Shown: positions 6,801 through 14,817 of the stretch, piece by piece
Numbering within the stretch: position 1 is the stretch's first letter
How the letters are laid out: every line of letters starts with the position of its first letter
Assembly: GCA_934746185.1 (NCBI GenBank)
Contig: CAKVEY010000015.1
Coordinates: 1 to 16,476, forward strand
Reading direction: 5' to 3'
Source of the DNA: an uncultured Clostridia bacterium
Lineage (GTDB): Bacteria; Bacillota; Clostridia; Christensenellales; UBA1242
Length of the DNA: 16,476 nucleotides
The notes under the pieces: generated by a model
Told to the model about the DNA's origin: nothing
Seen by the model: only the letters and a program-made list of their open reading frames with translations
Databases searched by the model: none
Translations under genes and position numbers: made by a program

Positions 6801-9800
6801 CTGAATTGAATAAGGCTGTTATAGTTAAAGGTGCAACTATTATTAATGGTGGTACATACACAGGTTCTGTGTTCTATGCTACAAAAACTCCTATTAGTGT
6901 TGAAAATGGTATTGCAAGCAATATTGTTATAGATTATGATAATAAACTATTTAGTATTGGCGATGCTGTTGTAAACTTTATTAATGTTGCAGCAAGCAGT
7001 TTTGTAACTAATTTCAGTTTGTCTGCTAGTGTTGTTAGTCAATATACAGAAGCTGTTCAATTAAATGCAAACGCAAGCAATAGTGCATTAGTTTTAGGCA
7101 CAAACTTTAACATTACTTTCAAAAACTACGATGGTAGCGTTCTTCAAACTGTAAGTTGTGCGTATGGCGATTTACCAGTTTATTCTGGTGAAACTCCAAC
7201 TCGTGAAACTGATGGCGAATTTATTTACGAATTTAGTGGTTGGAGTCCAGCAATTACAACTGTTACAGGTAACGCAGAATATACTGCAACATATATCACA
7301 AAATCTTATTATGCTCTTTTCCCACAAGATTGGAGAGATAGAATTAATGTTAGTGAGATTGGTGGAGATATATTAAGTTTGTATGATATTGAATTCTTAA
7401 ATTCTGCTCCAACTACATATACTAAATCAGCAACTCAAAATTTTGATGGCATAACTGTTTACTATTATAATCAAAATGTTAATAGTATTGCTTTTGTTAC
7501 TGATGGGGCTTTTATTGCCGAAGATAATGTTAAATTTAATCTTAGTAATTTAAATTCAATTCAATTTAATGGTTTATTCTCAACTAAAAATATGACAAAT
7601 ATGGGTTCTATGTTTAATGCAACATACAACACTAGAGCTGATAGCTTAGATTTAACAGGTTTTACATCAGAAAACGTAACTAATTTCAAATATATGTTTG
7701 CAACGTGTCGTGGTTTAAAAACATTAAAAATGCCAGACTTAACCTTTAAAGCAGGTGCTGATTATACTGGCATATTTGGTGAAACTTGGACTTTATCAAG
7801 TATATATTTACCAAATAATATAGAAAATGGGGTAAGTATTGAGCTTTTCAATCTTGACCCAGCAGGCTCTGCTAATAAAGTTTGGTATGTAGAAGGTGAA
7901 GAAGATACTATAATCACTCATATAACAAGTGATTTAGCAGGTAAACACTTAATTGCAAAATCAGTAGCAGAATTCACATCAACTTGGAAAACTGATGTTA
8001 CTTGGACTAGCGTAAGTAATAGTATAAGTAATGCAACAAGCATAACAAAAATTGCATTTGAAAAAACAGCACCTAGTGGTTATACAAAATCTAACCAAAA
8101 CATAAACGGAATAGAAGTTTGGTATAATTCAAGCACACCAACCCAAATTGCTTTCGTATATAATGGCTTAATTATGGCACCAGCTGATTGTAGCCGTTTA
8201 TTTGATGAAGTATATTCTTTAAAAGAAATAACCTTTAATAATTTTAACACAAGTAATGTTACAAATATGTCTAGTATGTTTACTGATTCTGTATTGGAAA
8301 CTTTAGATTTAAGCAGTTTTGATACAAGCAAAGTAACGAATATGTCTAGTATGTTTGCTCGGTGTGTTTCATTAACAAATTTAAATTTGGGTGGATTTGA
8401 TACAAGTAATGTTACAGATATGTCTAGTATGTTTGCTATGTGTAATTCATTAACAAGTTTAAATTTAGGTGGATTTGATACAAGTAATGTAACAAATATG
8501 AATAATATGTTTGGTTCTTGTCCAAATTTAATAAGTTTAGACTTAAGTAGTTTCAACACAAGTAATGTTACAGATATGTCAAGTATGTTTTATTATTGTG
8601 GTTCATTAACAAGTTTAAATTTAAGTAGTTTCAACACAAGTAATGTAACAAATATGAGTTATATGTTCCAAGAAAGTGATAAGCTAACAACTTTAAATTT
8701 AAGTAGTTTTGATACAAGTAATGTAACAAATATGACTAATATGTTTGGTTTGTGTAGTTCATTAACAAGTTTAAATTTGGGTAGTTTTAATACAAGCAAA
8801 GTAACTAATTTTAAATCTATGTTCCAAAGCGATGTTAAATTGAATAACTTGATTTTGAGTAACTTTAATACAAGCAAAGTAACAAATATGGAACTAATGT
8901 TTAGTGGTTGCACAAACTTAACAAAAGTTGATATTTCAAGTTTTGTAATTAACTCAGGCGTTAACGTAACGGATATGTTTAAAAATTGCACTAATTTAGA
9001 AACTATTGTTACTCCTAAAACTGTTTCTAAAACAATAAATCTTCCTAACTATTACTATAAAAATGGTTTAGGCAGTAAAACAATTAATAAAATAACTTCT
9101 AGTGAAGCAGGTTGCACACTAACAAGTTATCCATTTTCAGCAGAATTTACATCAACTTGGAAAACTGATGTTGCTTGGAGTAGCGTAAGTAATAGTATAA
9201 GTAATGCAACGCAAATAACAAAAATTGCATTTGAAAAAACAGCACCTAGTGGTTATACAAAATCTAACCAAAACATAAACGGAATAGAAGTTTGGTATAA
9301 TTCAAGCACACCAACCCAAATTGCGTTCGTACACGGTGGCACAATCAACGCCCCAGCAAGTTCTAGCAGTTTATTTGCTTCTTTAAGTAGTTTAACAAGT
9401 TTAACTTTTAATAACTTTAACACAACCAAAGTAACTGATATGAGTTCAATGTTCTCTAGCTGTACAAGTTTATCAAGTTTAGATTTAAGTAATTTTGATA
9501 CAAGCAATGTAACTAATATGAGTTCTATGTTTGAAATGAATACATATAGTACTTTAGATTTAAGCAGTTTTAACACAAGCAAAGTAACTAATATGAGTGG
9601 AATGTTTAATACTTGTGATAGTTTAACATCGTTAAATGTAAGCAGTTTCAACACAAGTAATGTAACAAATATGTCCTCTATGTTTGATGCTTGTGAATGG
9701 CTAACAAGTTTAAATGTAAACAGTTTTGATACTAGTAAAGTAACAAATATGAATCGTATGTTCTATAATTGTAAAGGTTTAACAAGTTTAGATGTATCTA

Positions 9801-12800
9801 ACTTTAACACAAACAATGTAACAAATATGGGACTAATGTTTAGGGGTTGCGCAAAACTTGCTTCATTAGATTTATCTTCATTTAACATTACAAGCAAATG
9901 CACAACTTATAGCGATGTATTTACCGGTTGCACTAATTTAATGGAAATTTATGCGCCTAGTACAGTTAGAGCATTAACATTGCCAACTGGCACTTGGTAT
10001 AACGAAAGCACAGGACTAGAAACTACAACTATTCCAGCAAACACAACTGCTAACACAAGATTTGCTAAGGGAATAACCCTTTCTACAAGTTGGAAAACAG
10101 CAGTTACTTGGAGTAATATAGATTCTAGCCTATCGGGTGCAGAACAAATAACTTCTTTAATCTTTGATAAATATAGTAATCTATCAACAAACTTAAAAGG
10201 TTATGTTGATACAGGCTATGACCTACAATCAGGCATAGATATATACAAAAACTTTACAGACTCTAAAAAACTTGCCTTTGTATGCCGTGGAATAATCCTA
10301 GCCCCAACTTCAAGCGCAGTTTTGTTTAGTAGTTTAGCAAAGTTAACAACATTAAATTTTGTTAACTTTAACACATCTAAAGCAACAAATATGGGTAGTA
10401 TGTTCAATGAATGTTCGGCTTTAAACGCTTTAGATTTAAGCAGTTTTGATACAAGTAATGTTACAGATATGTCAAGTATGTTTTATGGCTGTATGAATTT
10501 GACAAGTTTAGATTTAACTAATTTCGACACAAATAGTGTAACAGATATGCGTTCTATGTTTAATGTTTGTACAGCATTAACAAGTTTAAATATAAGTAGC
10601 TTTGTTACTACTAATGTTACAACAATGAGTGGTATGTTCCAACGTTGTACAAATTTAACAAGTGTCACTTTTGATGATGTTAACGGTGATTTTAGTGCTT
10701 TACAAAATATGAGTTATATGTTTGCAAATTGCTCTAATTTAACTACTTTAACTTTCCCACAGAATGCAGCAATATCAACTAAATTAACTAATATGAGTTA
10801 TTTATTCCAAAATTGCTCTAAATTAAAAACAGTTAATGTTACACGAATGAGTACATCAGCAGTAACAAATATGGCTTATATGTTTGATGGTTGTTCTTCA
10901 TTAGAAGGAACATTAGCACTACACGGTAACTGGAGAAATAACGGCGTTGTTACTAACTTTAACTATATGTTCCGTAATTGTTCAAGTTTAACTGAACTTG
11001 CTATGGATACAATAACAGTTTCATCAAGTGCAAGTGTTACAGGAATGTTTGATGGTTGTTCAAGTTTAGCAAAAATTGGTGCACCTAAAACAAATAAAGT
11101 TATAGCTCTTCCAACTGCTGGTGGTGGCACTTGGAGAAATGCAAACGAAGTTGCTGTAACTCAAATTGCAGTAAACATAAGCACAAGTGCAGACTATCAC
11201 CGTATAGCGTCTTTACTTTCAACTTGGAGGACAACTTATGGTACATCTAATTTAAGTAATGCTAAAGAAATACATTTTACAACAAAAGCGAACGCTTTAA
11301 CTGCATTAAGTGGAAAATCTTATACTACAACAAACTTAAATGGTGAAGGATTAAAAGCATACACTTACACAGACACAGACAGTAAAAAGATAATATACAT
11401 TGCAAGTCCATTCCCAATTTATGCGCCAAGCGATAGTAATAATTTATTTTCAAAATTAACTTCTTTACAAGTAATTACATTTGCTAACTTAAATACAAGC
11501 GAAGTTACAAATATGTATCAAATGTTCTATAATTGTACAAGTTTAACAAGTTTAGATTTAAGTAGTTTTAATACAAATATAGTAACAACTATGAAGGGTA
11601 TGTTTGAGGGTTGTATAAGTTTAACGAGTTTGGATGTAAGTGGTATTAACACAGGCAATGTTACAAATATGTATCATATGTTCTATTATTGTGAAAGTTT
11701 AACGGTTTTAGATTTAAGCGATTTTGATGTAAGTAAAGTAACAACTATGGGCTTTATGTTTGAATCTTGTTCAAATTTGACAAGTTTGGATGTAAGTAAC
11801 TTTGTTACAAACAATGTAACAGATATGGATTATATGTTCTATAATTGTACAAGTTTAACGAGTTTAGATTTAAGCAGTTTTGATACAAGTAAAGTAACAA
11901 CTATGGAGGGTATGTTTGAAAATTGTACAAGTTTAACTGCATTAGATTTAAGTAACTTTAATACAAAAGCAGTAATAGATATGGGTTCTATGTTTAGAAA
12001 CTGTACTAACTTAAAATCTTTAAATGTTGAAGGCTGGGTTGTTCAAAAAGTCCAATATATGAATCATATGTTCTATGGATTACAAAGTTTAACTTCATAT
12101 ACTGGTACAGGCACATCATACGCTGATGGTGGTAGTTATTACTATGCTGTAACTACACAAGAAAGTATGTTTGAGAACTTTAGTGGTAGTAGTGGTATTG
12201 TTAGTGCAATAAATACTGATTTCTCAGGTATAGATCTAAATTATTCTTGCATAAATAAATGTACAACTTTAAAAGCAAAATTTAAAAATTCAACTGGACC
12301 TAAAGTAATGAAAATTGATTGTTTAGGCTGGGACACTGCATTAGTAGATTTGTCTTATATGTATTATGGTTGTACTACTTTAACTAGGGTTTATAGTGAA
12401 GATATTAGTACTGCGAAAACTGAAACTTATACAAATATAAGTTATGCGTTTGCTAATTGTCCTAATTTAACAACTGTAAATGTCCATTCAACAGGTACTG
12501 CTGTTAGAACATTTGCAGCAAATGTTAATTTGACGGGTCTTTTCCAAAACTGTACAGGAATAATAGAAATGGATTTAAGCGGTTTTGGTATTCCAAATAC
12601 AGCGACAACAACAAATATGTTAAGTGGTTGTTCAAAATTAGGTGATATTTATGCACCTAAAACTGGTAGTTCAATTAGTGTTACTTTACCATCAGGTTCA
12701 ACAACACAAAGTGCGACTGTTGGAGATAGATATTGGTTTAAAAAAGGAGCATTAACTGCTTATAATTCTTCTTATTCAACATCAATTCCAGCAAATACAA

Positions 12801-13675
12801 CTGCTGGTACAATATTCAGTAGAACAAAATTATATCTTGAATCTGGCTGGAAAACACATTTTAACACAGCAGTTGGTTCATCTAGTTCTTCGGTTAGAAA
12901 AATTGAAAATGCAACAAAACTAGTATTTGATGGTGGAGTTTCACCAAATAAGTCAGAAAATGGTGGATATAGTAAATATTATTATATGTATAATACTGCT
13001 ATATACTTATGTCATAAGGAAAGTTTCACTGATTGGAAAATATCATCTTATTATACAATAGTTGCCCCTGCAAGCTTAGAAAAATTGTTTGATTCAAATG
13101 GTAGTACTAATTTTGATAAGCTTAGTTCAGTAGCATTTAACAACATTGATACTAGTGAAGTAACAAATATGTCTTATATGTTTAGGCTATGTACATCATT
13201 AACAAGTATAACTGGTTTATCTAATTTTGATACAAGTAATGTTACAACAATGCGTTGTATGTTTGAAAACGTTAAGGTAACAAGCCTAGATTTATCTAAT
13301 TTTAATACAAGTAAAGTAACTGATATTGCGTATATGTTTAAAAACTGTTCAAGCTTAACAAGTTTAAATGTATCAAGTTTTGACACAAGTTTAGTTACTA
13401 CAATGCAAGAAACTATGCTTGGATTAACAAATTATACTGGAACATTAGACTTATCTAAATGGAAGATTAAAAAGAGTTGTAATATGAGCGACTTTATGAA
13501 AAATTCTAACAAAATTAGTACATTCTATACTCCTTGTAGAATAGCATCTAGCCAAGATACCACAATAGGTATTAGAATGTATGCAAATTATCGTGATAAT
13601 TATAATAGTTCTAATGTTAATAGTGGCTCAGTATTCTATCCAGATACTGTAACACATAGATTAACAAAACGTTAA
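3863..13675 (+). CDS. Giant TasA-headed BspA/DUF285 surface protein
   Basis: This 3270-residue protein is a secreted, probably surface-exposed adhesin-like repeat protein. Residues 1-31 form a signal peptide with a long hydrophobic core ending GYSFAWF, and residues 32-210 match the TasA/camelysin pattern of SipW-processed fibre proteins (FGTIVIE, then IKPGDTLLSNDV). Residues about 220-452 hold three InlB-type beta repeats, the last ending LFAKW. Residues about 453-1078 are short repeats of NGGTF/NGGEF type, typical of a right-handed beta-helix. A fourth InlB-like repeat lies at 1080-1147. From 1147 to the end there are six modules, beginning near 1147, 1369, 1760, 2070, 2449 and 2989. Each has an N-cap (STWKT ... 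IAFV ... IxAPxSxxxLF), a run of 26-residue BspA/DUF285 repeats (FDTSNVTNMSSMF, then C, then SLTSLDLSS) and a C-cap (APKT ... LPxG ... IPANTTA). There is no LPXTG, lipobox or C-terminal membrane segment, so attachment is unexplained. No sipW gene is in the window. The start is supported by AAAGGGG 8 nt upstream. Binding partner unknown. Confidence 0.93.
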   Translation: MSKRQTKILVILSVVILSLVILLNIGYSFAWFKDHKKISKQLEFGTIVIETNSDEYFKATGNYYNTIKPGDTLLSNDVTFNLEKNSEKAYVRAKYEVSVGDSSTEDEQKVYKYLKYMDLSLGSSSDYTWSEKRGDYYYLLGSDGLPLAIDKTTKGAYTFIKKDSTKIDENLEYNAANIDKNDININVTLEAVQVVNMTRTIDAIETALNSKNNIVKPTDKYKVTFVYGENSVSTSEVSYGGSATIPGAVQGYVNDGFALWNGGIKVIKNGGNNHTYIKNNNIYNITENLILYLPADTTTYNVTFVNGTETLQVSKVTANSCAEYIGTTPIKTEEGKEFEFIGFSESENGAVVDLSTVKITADKTFYAVFKELPTKYNINYNLNGGAFTTTVPLSYRMGDTVTLPTNDDMFKEGCSFEGWYLDSGFTGTAVTTISSTQTGDVTLFAKWTDVIVGVESDGGAHNFATLNEAFDYALTQTTSKIIIYKDCGLTKDITIPAGKTISIVNGGIKPNVTLGGNIANNGTLIFGGEQDSLNNVVYTTKTDSANGITSNGNLTINGGEFNRKFAGSSLINIVGSTLNILGGTFTDSVSDTTNALINIDSTTAIIKDTTITNSLTSAGALIKLISASLTLSGSNNFSSPYNVSIAAVDVADSTKPTRIIIDNGTYAGRLQIGQNSSLTLNNGTINHTSNQIALQVSNGGSFTMNGGVIETNITNESLTLAASIYVNKNSTVTLNGGTINSTNNINTCAQYGIYNFGDATNSPIILIQDIKFNLTSNSTNTNTHLILNRSGVLTIVNGTFTAKETTENLKLGIRTVGVEGGIGTTNIYGGTFNFTNFNPIYAVNYSKTNIYDCNITSNNGACYFRVDSSVNIYGGTISSGWQAIKIQSSPNNSYISGATISGGQIGVLVEEMTGGVVTIENSNISSNATVTDDIWYASAVYVKNAKVIINSGNFIAKGYAVYQENETANVTLNGGEFTSTELNKAVIVKGATIINGGTYTGSVFYATKTPISVENGIASNIVIDYDNKLFSIGDAVVNFINVAASSFVTNFSLSASVVSQYTEAVQLNANASNSALVLGTNFNITFKNYDGSVLQTVSCAYGDLPVYSGETPTRETDGEFIYEFSGWSPAITTVTGNAEYTATYITKSYYALFPQDWRDRINVSEIGGDILSLYDIEFLNSAPTTYTKSATQNFDGITVYYYNQNVNSIAFVTDGAFIAEDNVKFNLSNLNSIQFNGLFSTKNMTNMGSMFNATYNTRADSLDLTGFTSENVTNFKYMFATCRGLKTLKMPDLTFKAGADYTGIFGETWTLSSIYLPNNIENGVSIELFNLDPAGSANKVWYVEGEEDTIITHITSDLAGKHLIAKSVAEFTSTWKTDVTWTSVSNSISNATSITKIAFEKTAPSGYTKSNQNINGIEVWYNSSTPTQIAFVYNGLIMAPADCSRLFDEVYSLKEITFNNFNTSNVTNMSSMFTDSVLETLDLSSFDTSKVTNMSSMFARCVSLTNLNLGGFDTSNVTDMSSMFAMCNSLTSLNLGGFDTSNVTNMNNMFGSCPNLISLDLSSFNTSNVTDMSSMFYYCGSLTSLNLSSFNTSNVTNMSYMFQESDKLTTLNLSSFDTSNVTNMTNMFGLCSSLTSLNLGSFNTSKVTNFKSMFQSDVKLNNLILSNFNTSKVTNMELMFSGCTNLTKVDISSFVINSGVNVTDMFKNCTNLETIVTPKTVSKTINLPNYYYKNGLGSKTINKITSSEAGCTLTSYPFSAEFTSTWKTDVAWSSVSNSISNATQITKIAFEKTAPSGYTKSNQNINGIEVWYNSSTPTQIAFVHGGTINAPASSSSLFASLSSLTSLTFNNFNTTKVTDMSSMFSSCTSLSSLDLSNFDTSNVTNMSSMFEMNTYSTLDLSSFNTSKVTNMSGMFNTCDSLTSLNVSSFNTSNVTNMSSMFDACEWLTSLNVNSFDTSKVTNMNRMFYNCKGLTSLDVSNFNTNNVTNMGLMFRGCAKLASLDLSSFNITSKCTTYSDVFTGCTNLMEIYAPSTVRALTLPTGTWYNESTGLETTTIPANTTANTRFAKGITLSTSWKTAVTWSNIDSSLSGAEQITSLIFDKYSNLSTNLKGYVDTGYDLQSGIDIYKNFTDSKKLAFVCRGIILAPTSSAVLFSSLAKLTTLNFVNFNTSKATNMGSMFNECSALNALDLSSFDTSNVTDMSSMFYGCMNLTSLDLTNFDTNSVTDMRSMFNVCTALTSLNISSFVTTNVTTMSGMFQRCTNLTSVTFDDVNGDFSALQNMSYMFANCSNLTTLTFPQNAAISTKLTNMSYLFQNCSKLKTVNVTRMSTSAVTNMAYMFDGCSSLEGTLALHGNWRNNGVVTNFNYMFRNCSSLTELAMDTITVSSSASVTGMFDGCSSLAKIGAPKTNKVIALPTAGGGTWRNANEVAVTQIAVNISTSADYHRIASLLSTWRTTYGTSNLSNAKEIHFTTKANALTALSGKSYTTTNLNGEGLKAYTYTDTDSKKIIYIASPFPIYAPSDSNNLFSKLTSLQVITFANLNTSEVTNMYQMFYNCTSLTSLDLSSFNTNIVTTMKGMFEGCISLTSLDVSGINTGNVTNMYHMFYYCESLTVLDLSDFDVSKVTTMGFMFESCSNLTSLDVSNFVTNNVTDMDYMFYNCTSLTSLDLSSFDTSKVTTMEGMFENCTSLTALDLSNFNTKAVIDMGSMFRNCTNLKSLNVEGWVVQKVQYMNHMFYGLQSLTSYTGTGTSYADGGSYYYAVTTQESMFENFSGSSGIVSAINTDFSGIDLNYSCINKCTTLKAKFKNSTGPKVMKIDCLGWDTALVDLSYMYYGCTTLTRVYSEDISTAKTETYTNISYAFANCPNLTTVNVHSTGTAVRTFAANVNLTGLFQNCTGIIEMDLSGFGIPNTATTTNMLSGCSKLGDIYAPKTGSSISVTLPSGSTTQSATVGDRYWFKKGALTAYNSSYSTSIPANTTAGTIFSRTKLYLESGWKTHFNTAVGSSSSSVRKIENATKLVFDGGVSPNKSENGGYSKYYYMYNTAIYLCHKESFTDWKISSYYTIVAPASLEKLFDSNGSTNFDKLSSVAFNNIDTSEVTNMSYMFRLCTSLTSITGLSNFDTSNVTTMRCMFENVKVTSLDLSNFNTSKVTDIAYMFKNCSSLTSLNVSSFDTSLVTTMQETMLGLTNYTGTLDLSKWKIKKSCNMSDFMKNSNKISTFYTPCRIASSQDTTIGIRMYANYRDNYNSSNVNSGSVFYPDTVTHRLTKR
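7967..8151 (+). repeat. Module N-cap repeat, copy 1
   Basis: This 185-bp stretch within the giant gene is repeated in frame at 9140-9324, exactly 1173 bp (391 codons) downstream. About seven mismatches are seen, all in the first 75 bp; the last 110 bp (8042-8151) are identical. It encodes the N-cap of the second DUF285 module. Identity at this level suggests recent duplication or gene conversion. Confidence 0.9.
8243..9000 (+). repeat. 78-bp DUF285 coding repeat array
   Basis: About nine consecutive 75-78 bp units encode the 25-26 residue repeats of module 2 (residues about 1461-1712). The segment for TSNVTNM and SLTSLNL is nearly unchanged at DNA level between units, while the middle of each unit (after SSMF) varies. 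Similar but less regular arrays occur at about 9416-9960, 10365-11080, 11488-12010 and 13145-13400. Such arrays are prone to copy-number change by recombination. Confidence 0.85.
9140..9324 (+). repeat. Module N-cap repeat, copy 2
   Basis: This is the partner of 7967-8151; positions 9215-9324 are identical to 8042-8151. It encodes the N-cap of the third DUF285 module. Sequence after 9324 diverges at once, so the identical block ends sharply inside the cap. Confidence 0.9.
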
Positions 13676-13701
13676 TATGCTTAAATTAGCAAATATTAAT
13701 A

Positions 13702-13732
13702 AAAAAAAGAAGGTTAAAAACCTTCTTTTTTT
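13702..13732. terminator. Bidirectional intrinsic terminator
   Basis: GAAGGTT (13709-13715) pairs with AACCTTC (13719-13725) around a 3-nt loop, and the stem extends through an A-run on the left (13702-13708) and a T-run on the right (13726-13732). It works equally well in both directions, ending the giant gene from the left and the inverted remnant from the right. Confidence 0.9.
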
Positions 13733-13745
13733 GTTTATAGATTCT

Positions 13746-14222
13746 TTATTTTTTCCAAAGTAATTTTGATGTGTTAGTTAGTGTGTAACTTGTAAAAGTA
13801 GTACTTGATGCACCATTTACATACATTGTTGAACCTAATTTTATGGTTATTGTTTTAGAACCTGAATTATAAGGTGTTTTTAATTGAACAATTTTGCTTG
13901 AACCTTCAAGGAAAGAACCATAGTTTGTTGCACTACACATATCAAATTGTGAAAGATCTAAAGTGGTCAAGTTTTTTAAACTATTAAACATTTGATACAT
14001 ATTTGTTGCATTAGCAGTAGTAAACTTTTCACCAAATGTAAGAGTAGTAACAGGACTACTATGTAAAAATCTATAAAAATTTGTAGTTAAACTTGTGTCA
14101 AAGTTATTAAACACTAAACTATTAAGTTTAGTAAATCTTGAACTTGCATTTGTAGCACAAGTAAATCCATCACGTAGGCTAGTTGGGGCAACTATTGTAT
14201 AAATAGGTGTTTCAAAATTTGG
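13746..14222 (-). pseudogene. 3' remnant of an inverted BspA/DUF285 gene
   Basis: Read on the minus strand, this frame encodes the end of a second surface protein of the same kind. It begins inside an N-cap (PIYTIVAPTSLRDGF, then LNSLVFNNFDTS), continues with about three short DUF285 repeats (ATNMYQMFNSLKNL, LTTLDLSQFD), and ends with a C-cap like that of the giant protein (KTPYNSGSKTITIKLG). The stop is at 13746-13748. Upstream the frame stays open only to a TAA at 14238-14240 and has no ATG; a GTG at 14112-14114 lies inside the repeat domain and is not a credible start. There is no signal sequence or ribosome binding site. It is therefore a truncated gene or silent cassette. A 17-bp block (14185-14201) is an inverted exact copy of 13052-13068 in the last module of the giant gene. 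The two genes converge on a shared terminator. Confidence 0.8.
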
Positions 14223-14306
14223 GGTGAAAATGGGTGATTATTGGTGAAATTTTGGGGGTAGAAAGAGTAGGGAAGTAGGGGGCAAAAAACATAAAAATTT
14301 AGGGGG
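14221..14306 (+). other. G-rich block at remnant breakpoint
   Basis: In a region otherwise almost free of G, the plus strand carries G-runs at 14221-14224, 14232-14234, 14254-14258, 14270-14272, 14278-14282 and 14302-14306. The block begins where similarity of the remnant to DUF285 proteins stops. I find no reading frame or known element in it. Four runs could in principle form a G-quadruplex with long loops, though this is marginal. Confidence 0.5.
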
Positions 14307-14505
14307 ATTTTTACCGAAAAAAGATGTGATAATATAAAATAAAGACATAAAATTAAATTTAACAAAAAAGTTTAATATTTAACATTATTTTTTGTAAAAA
14401 AAACGACTAAATTAATTGACTTAAAAGATAACAACAACTAAATTAATGCAATAAAAAATTTATAATTAAATCTATAAAAAAATAGATAAAAAAATTTAAA
14501 ATAAC

Positions 14506-14541
14506 AAAAAAAATAAACGCAGTGGAAAAACCTGCGTTTAT
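14506..14541 (-). terminator. Intrinsic terminator of minus-strand RNA
   Basis: On the minus strand, ATAAACGCAG (14541-14532) pairs perfectly with CTGCGTTTAT (14522-14513) around a 9-nt loop, followed directly by eight T (the last arm base and onward, 14513-14506). A strong rho-independent terminator. Confidence 0.9.
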
Positions 14542-14667
14542 AAAGTGGACTACTTTAAAAAAATATAAATAATTGAAAATTGAAAAATAGATTTTCAACA
14601 AAAATATAAAAAAGATTAAATTAAGGAAAAAATTGTAATCCACTTGTAAGGTTATGATTAACCTTAC
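14506..14667 (-). ncRNA. Putative structured RNA, about 160 nt
   Basis: A promoter at 14702-14674 and a terminator at 14541-14506 bound a noncoding transcript with three helices in direct succession. Helix 1 pairs GTAAGGTTA (14667-14659) with TAACCTTAC (14654-14646), loop ATCA. Helix 2 starts at the very next base: AAGTGGATTAC (14645-14635) pairs with GTAGTCCACTT (14553-14543), 11 bp with one U-G wobble valid only on the minus strand, enclosing an 81-nt A/U-rich domain with its own hairpin. Helix 3, one base later, is the terminator. An open frame of 66 codons across this region is almost all Phe/Ile/Leu and overlaps the terminator, so it is not taken as a gene. I do not recognise 6S, tmRNA, SRP, RNase P or a known riboswitch. 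Confidence 0.65.
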
Positions 14668-14673
14668 ACTTAT

Positions 14674-14702
14674 ATAATAGCATACATTTTTTTTAATTGC
14701 AA
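14674..14702 (-). promoter_or_regulatory. Extended -10 promoter of minus-strand RNA
   Basis: On the minus strand TTGCAA (14702-14697), a 17-bp spacer and TATTAT (14679-14674), with TGC immediately before the -10 (14682-14680). The predicted start at about 14667-14669 coincides with the first base of the 5' hairpin. The stretch 14703-14817 between this promoter and the pseudouridine synthase stop codon is A/T-rich and shows nothing else I can support. Confidence 0.75.
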
Positions 14703-14817
14703 CTATTTTTCAACATTTTTTAAAATTTTTTTACATTTTTTTATTTTTTTTCTAAAAAGATTACAATTTATCTTTAAATTAATCAAATTTTTTTGTTTTA
14801 ACTTATAAAACTCTGTT

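Noticed and set aside
8080..10668. Several minus-strand open frames of 60-160 codons
   Set aside because: They lie opposite the DUF285 repeats of the giant gene and repeat with the same period; they are mirror frames of the repeat coding strand.
14112..14114. GTG as the true start of a 122-residue minus-strand protein
   Set aside because: The DUF285-type sequence continues in frame upstream of this codon and there is no ribosome binding site, so the frame is a truncated gene rather than a short intact one.
14443..14643. Minus-strand Phe/Ile-rich frame of 66 codons that could be read as a small membrane toxin
   Set aside because: It starts with GTG inside helix 2 of the RNA candidate, runs through a strong terminator, and lacks a ribosome binding site; the hydrophobic residues reflect T-runs.
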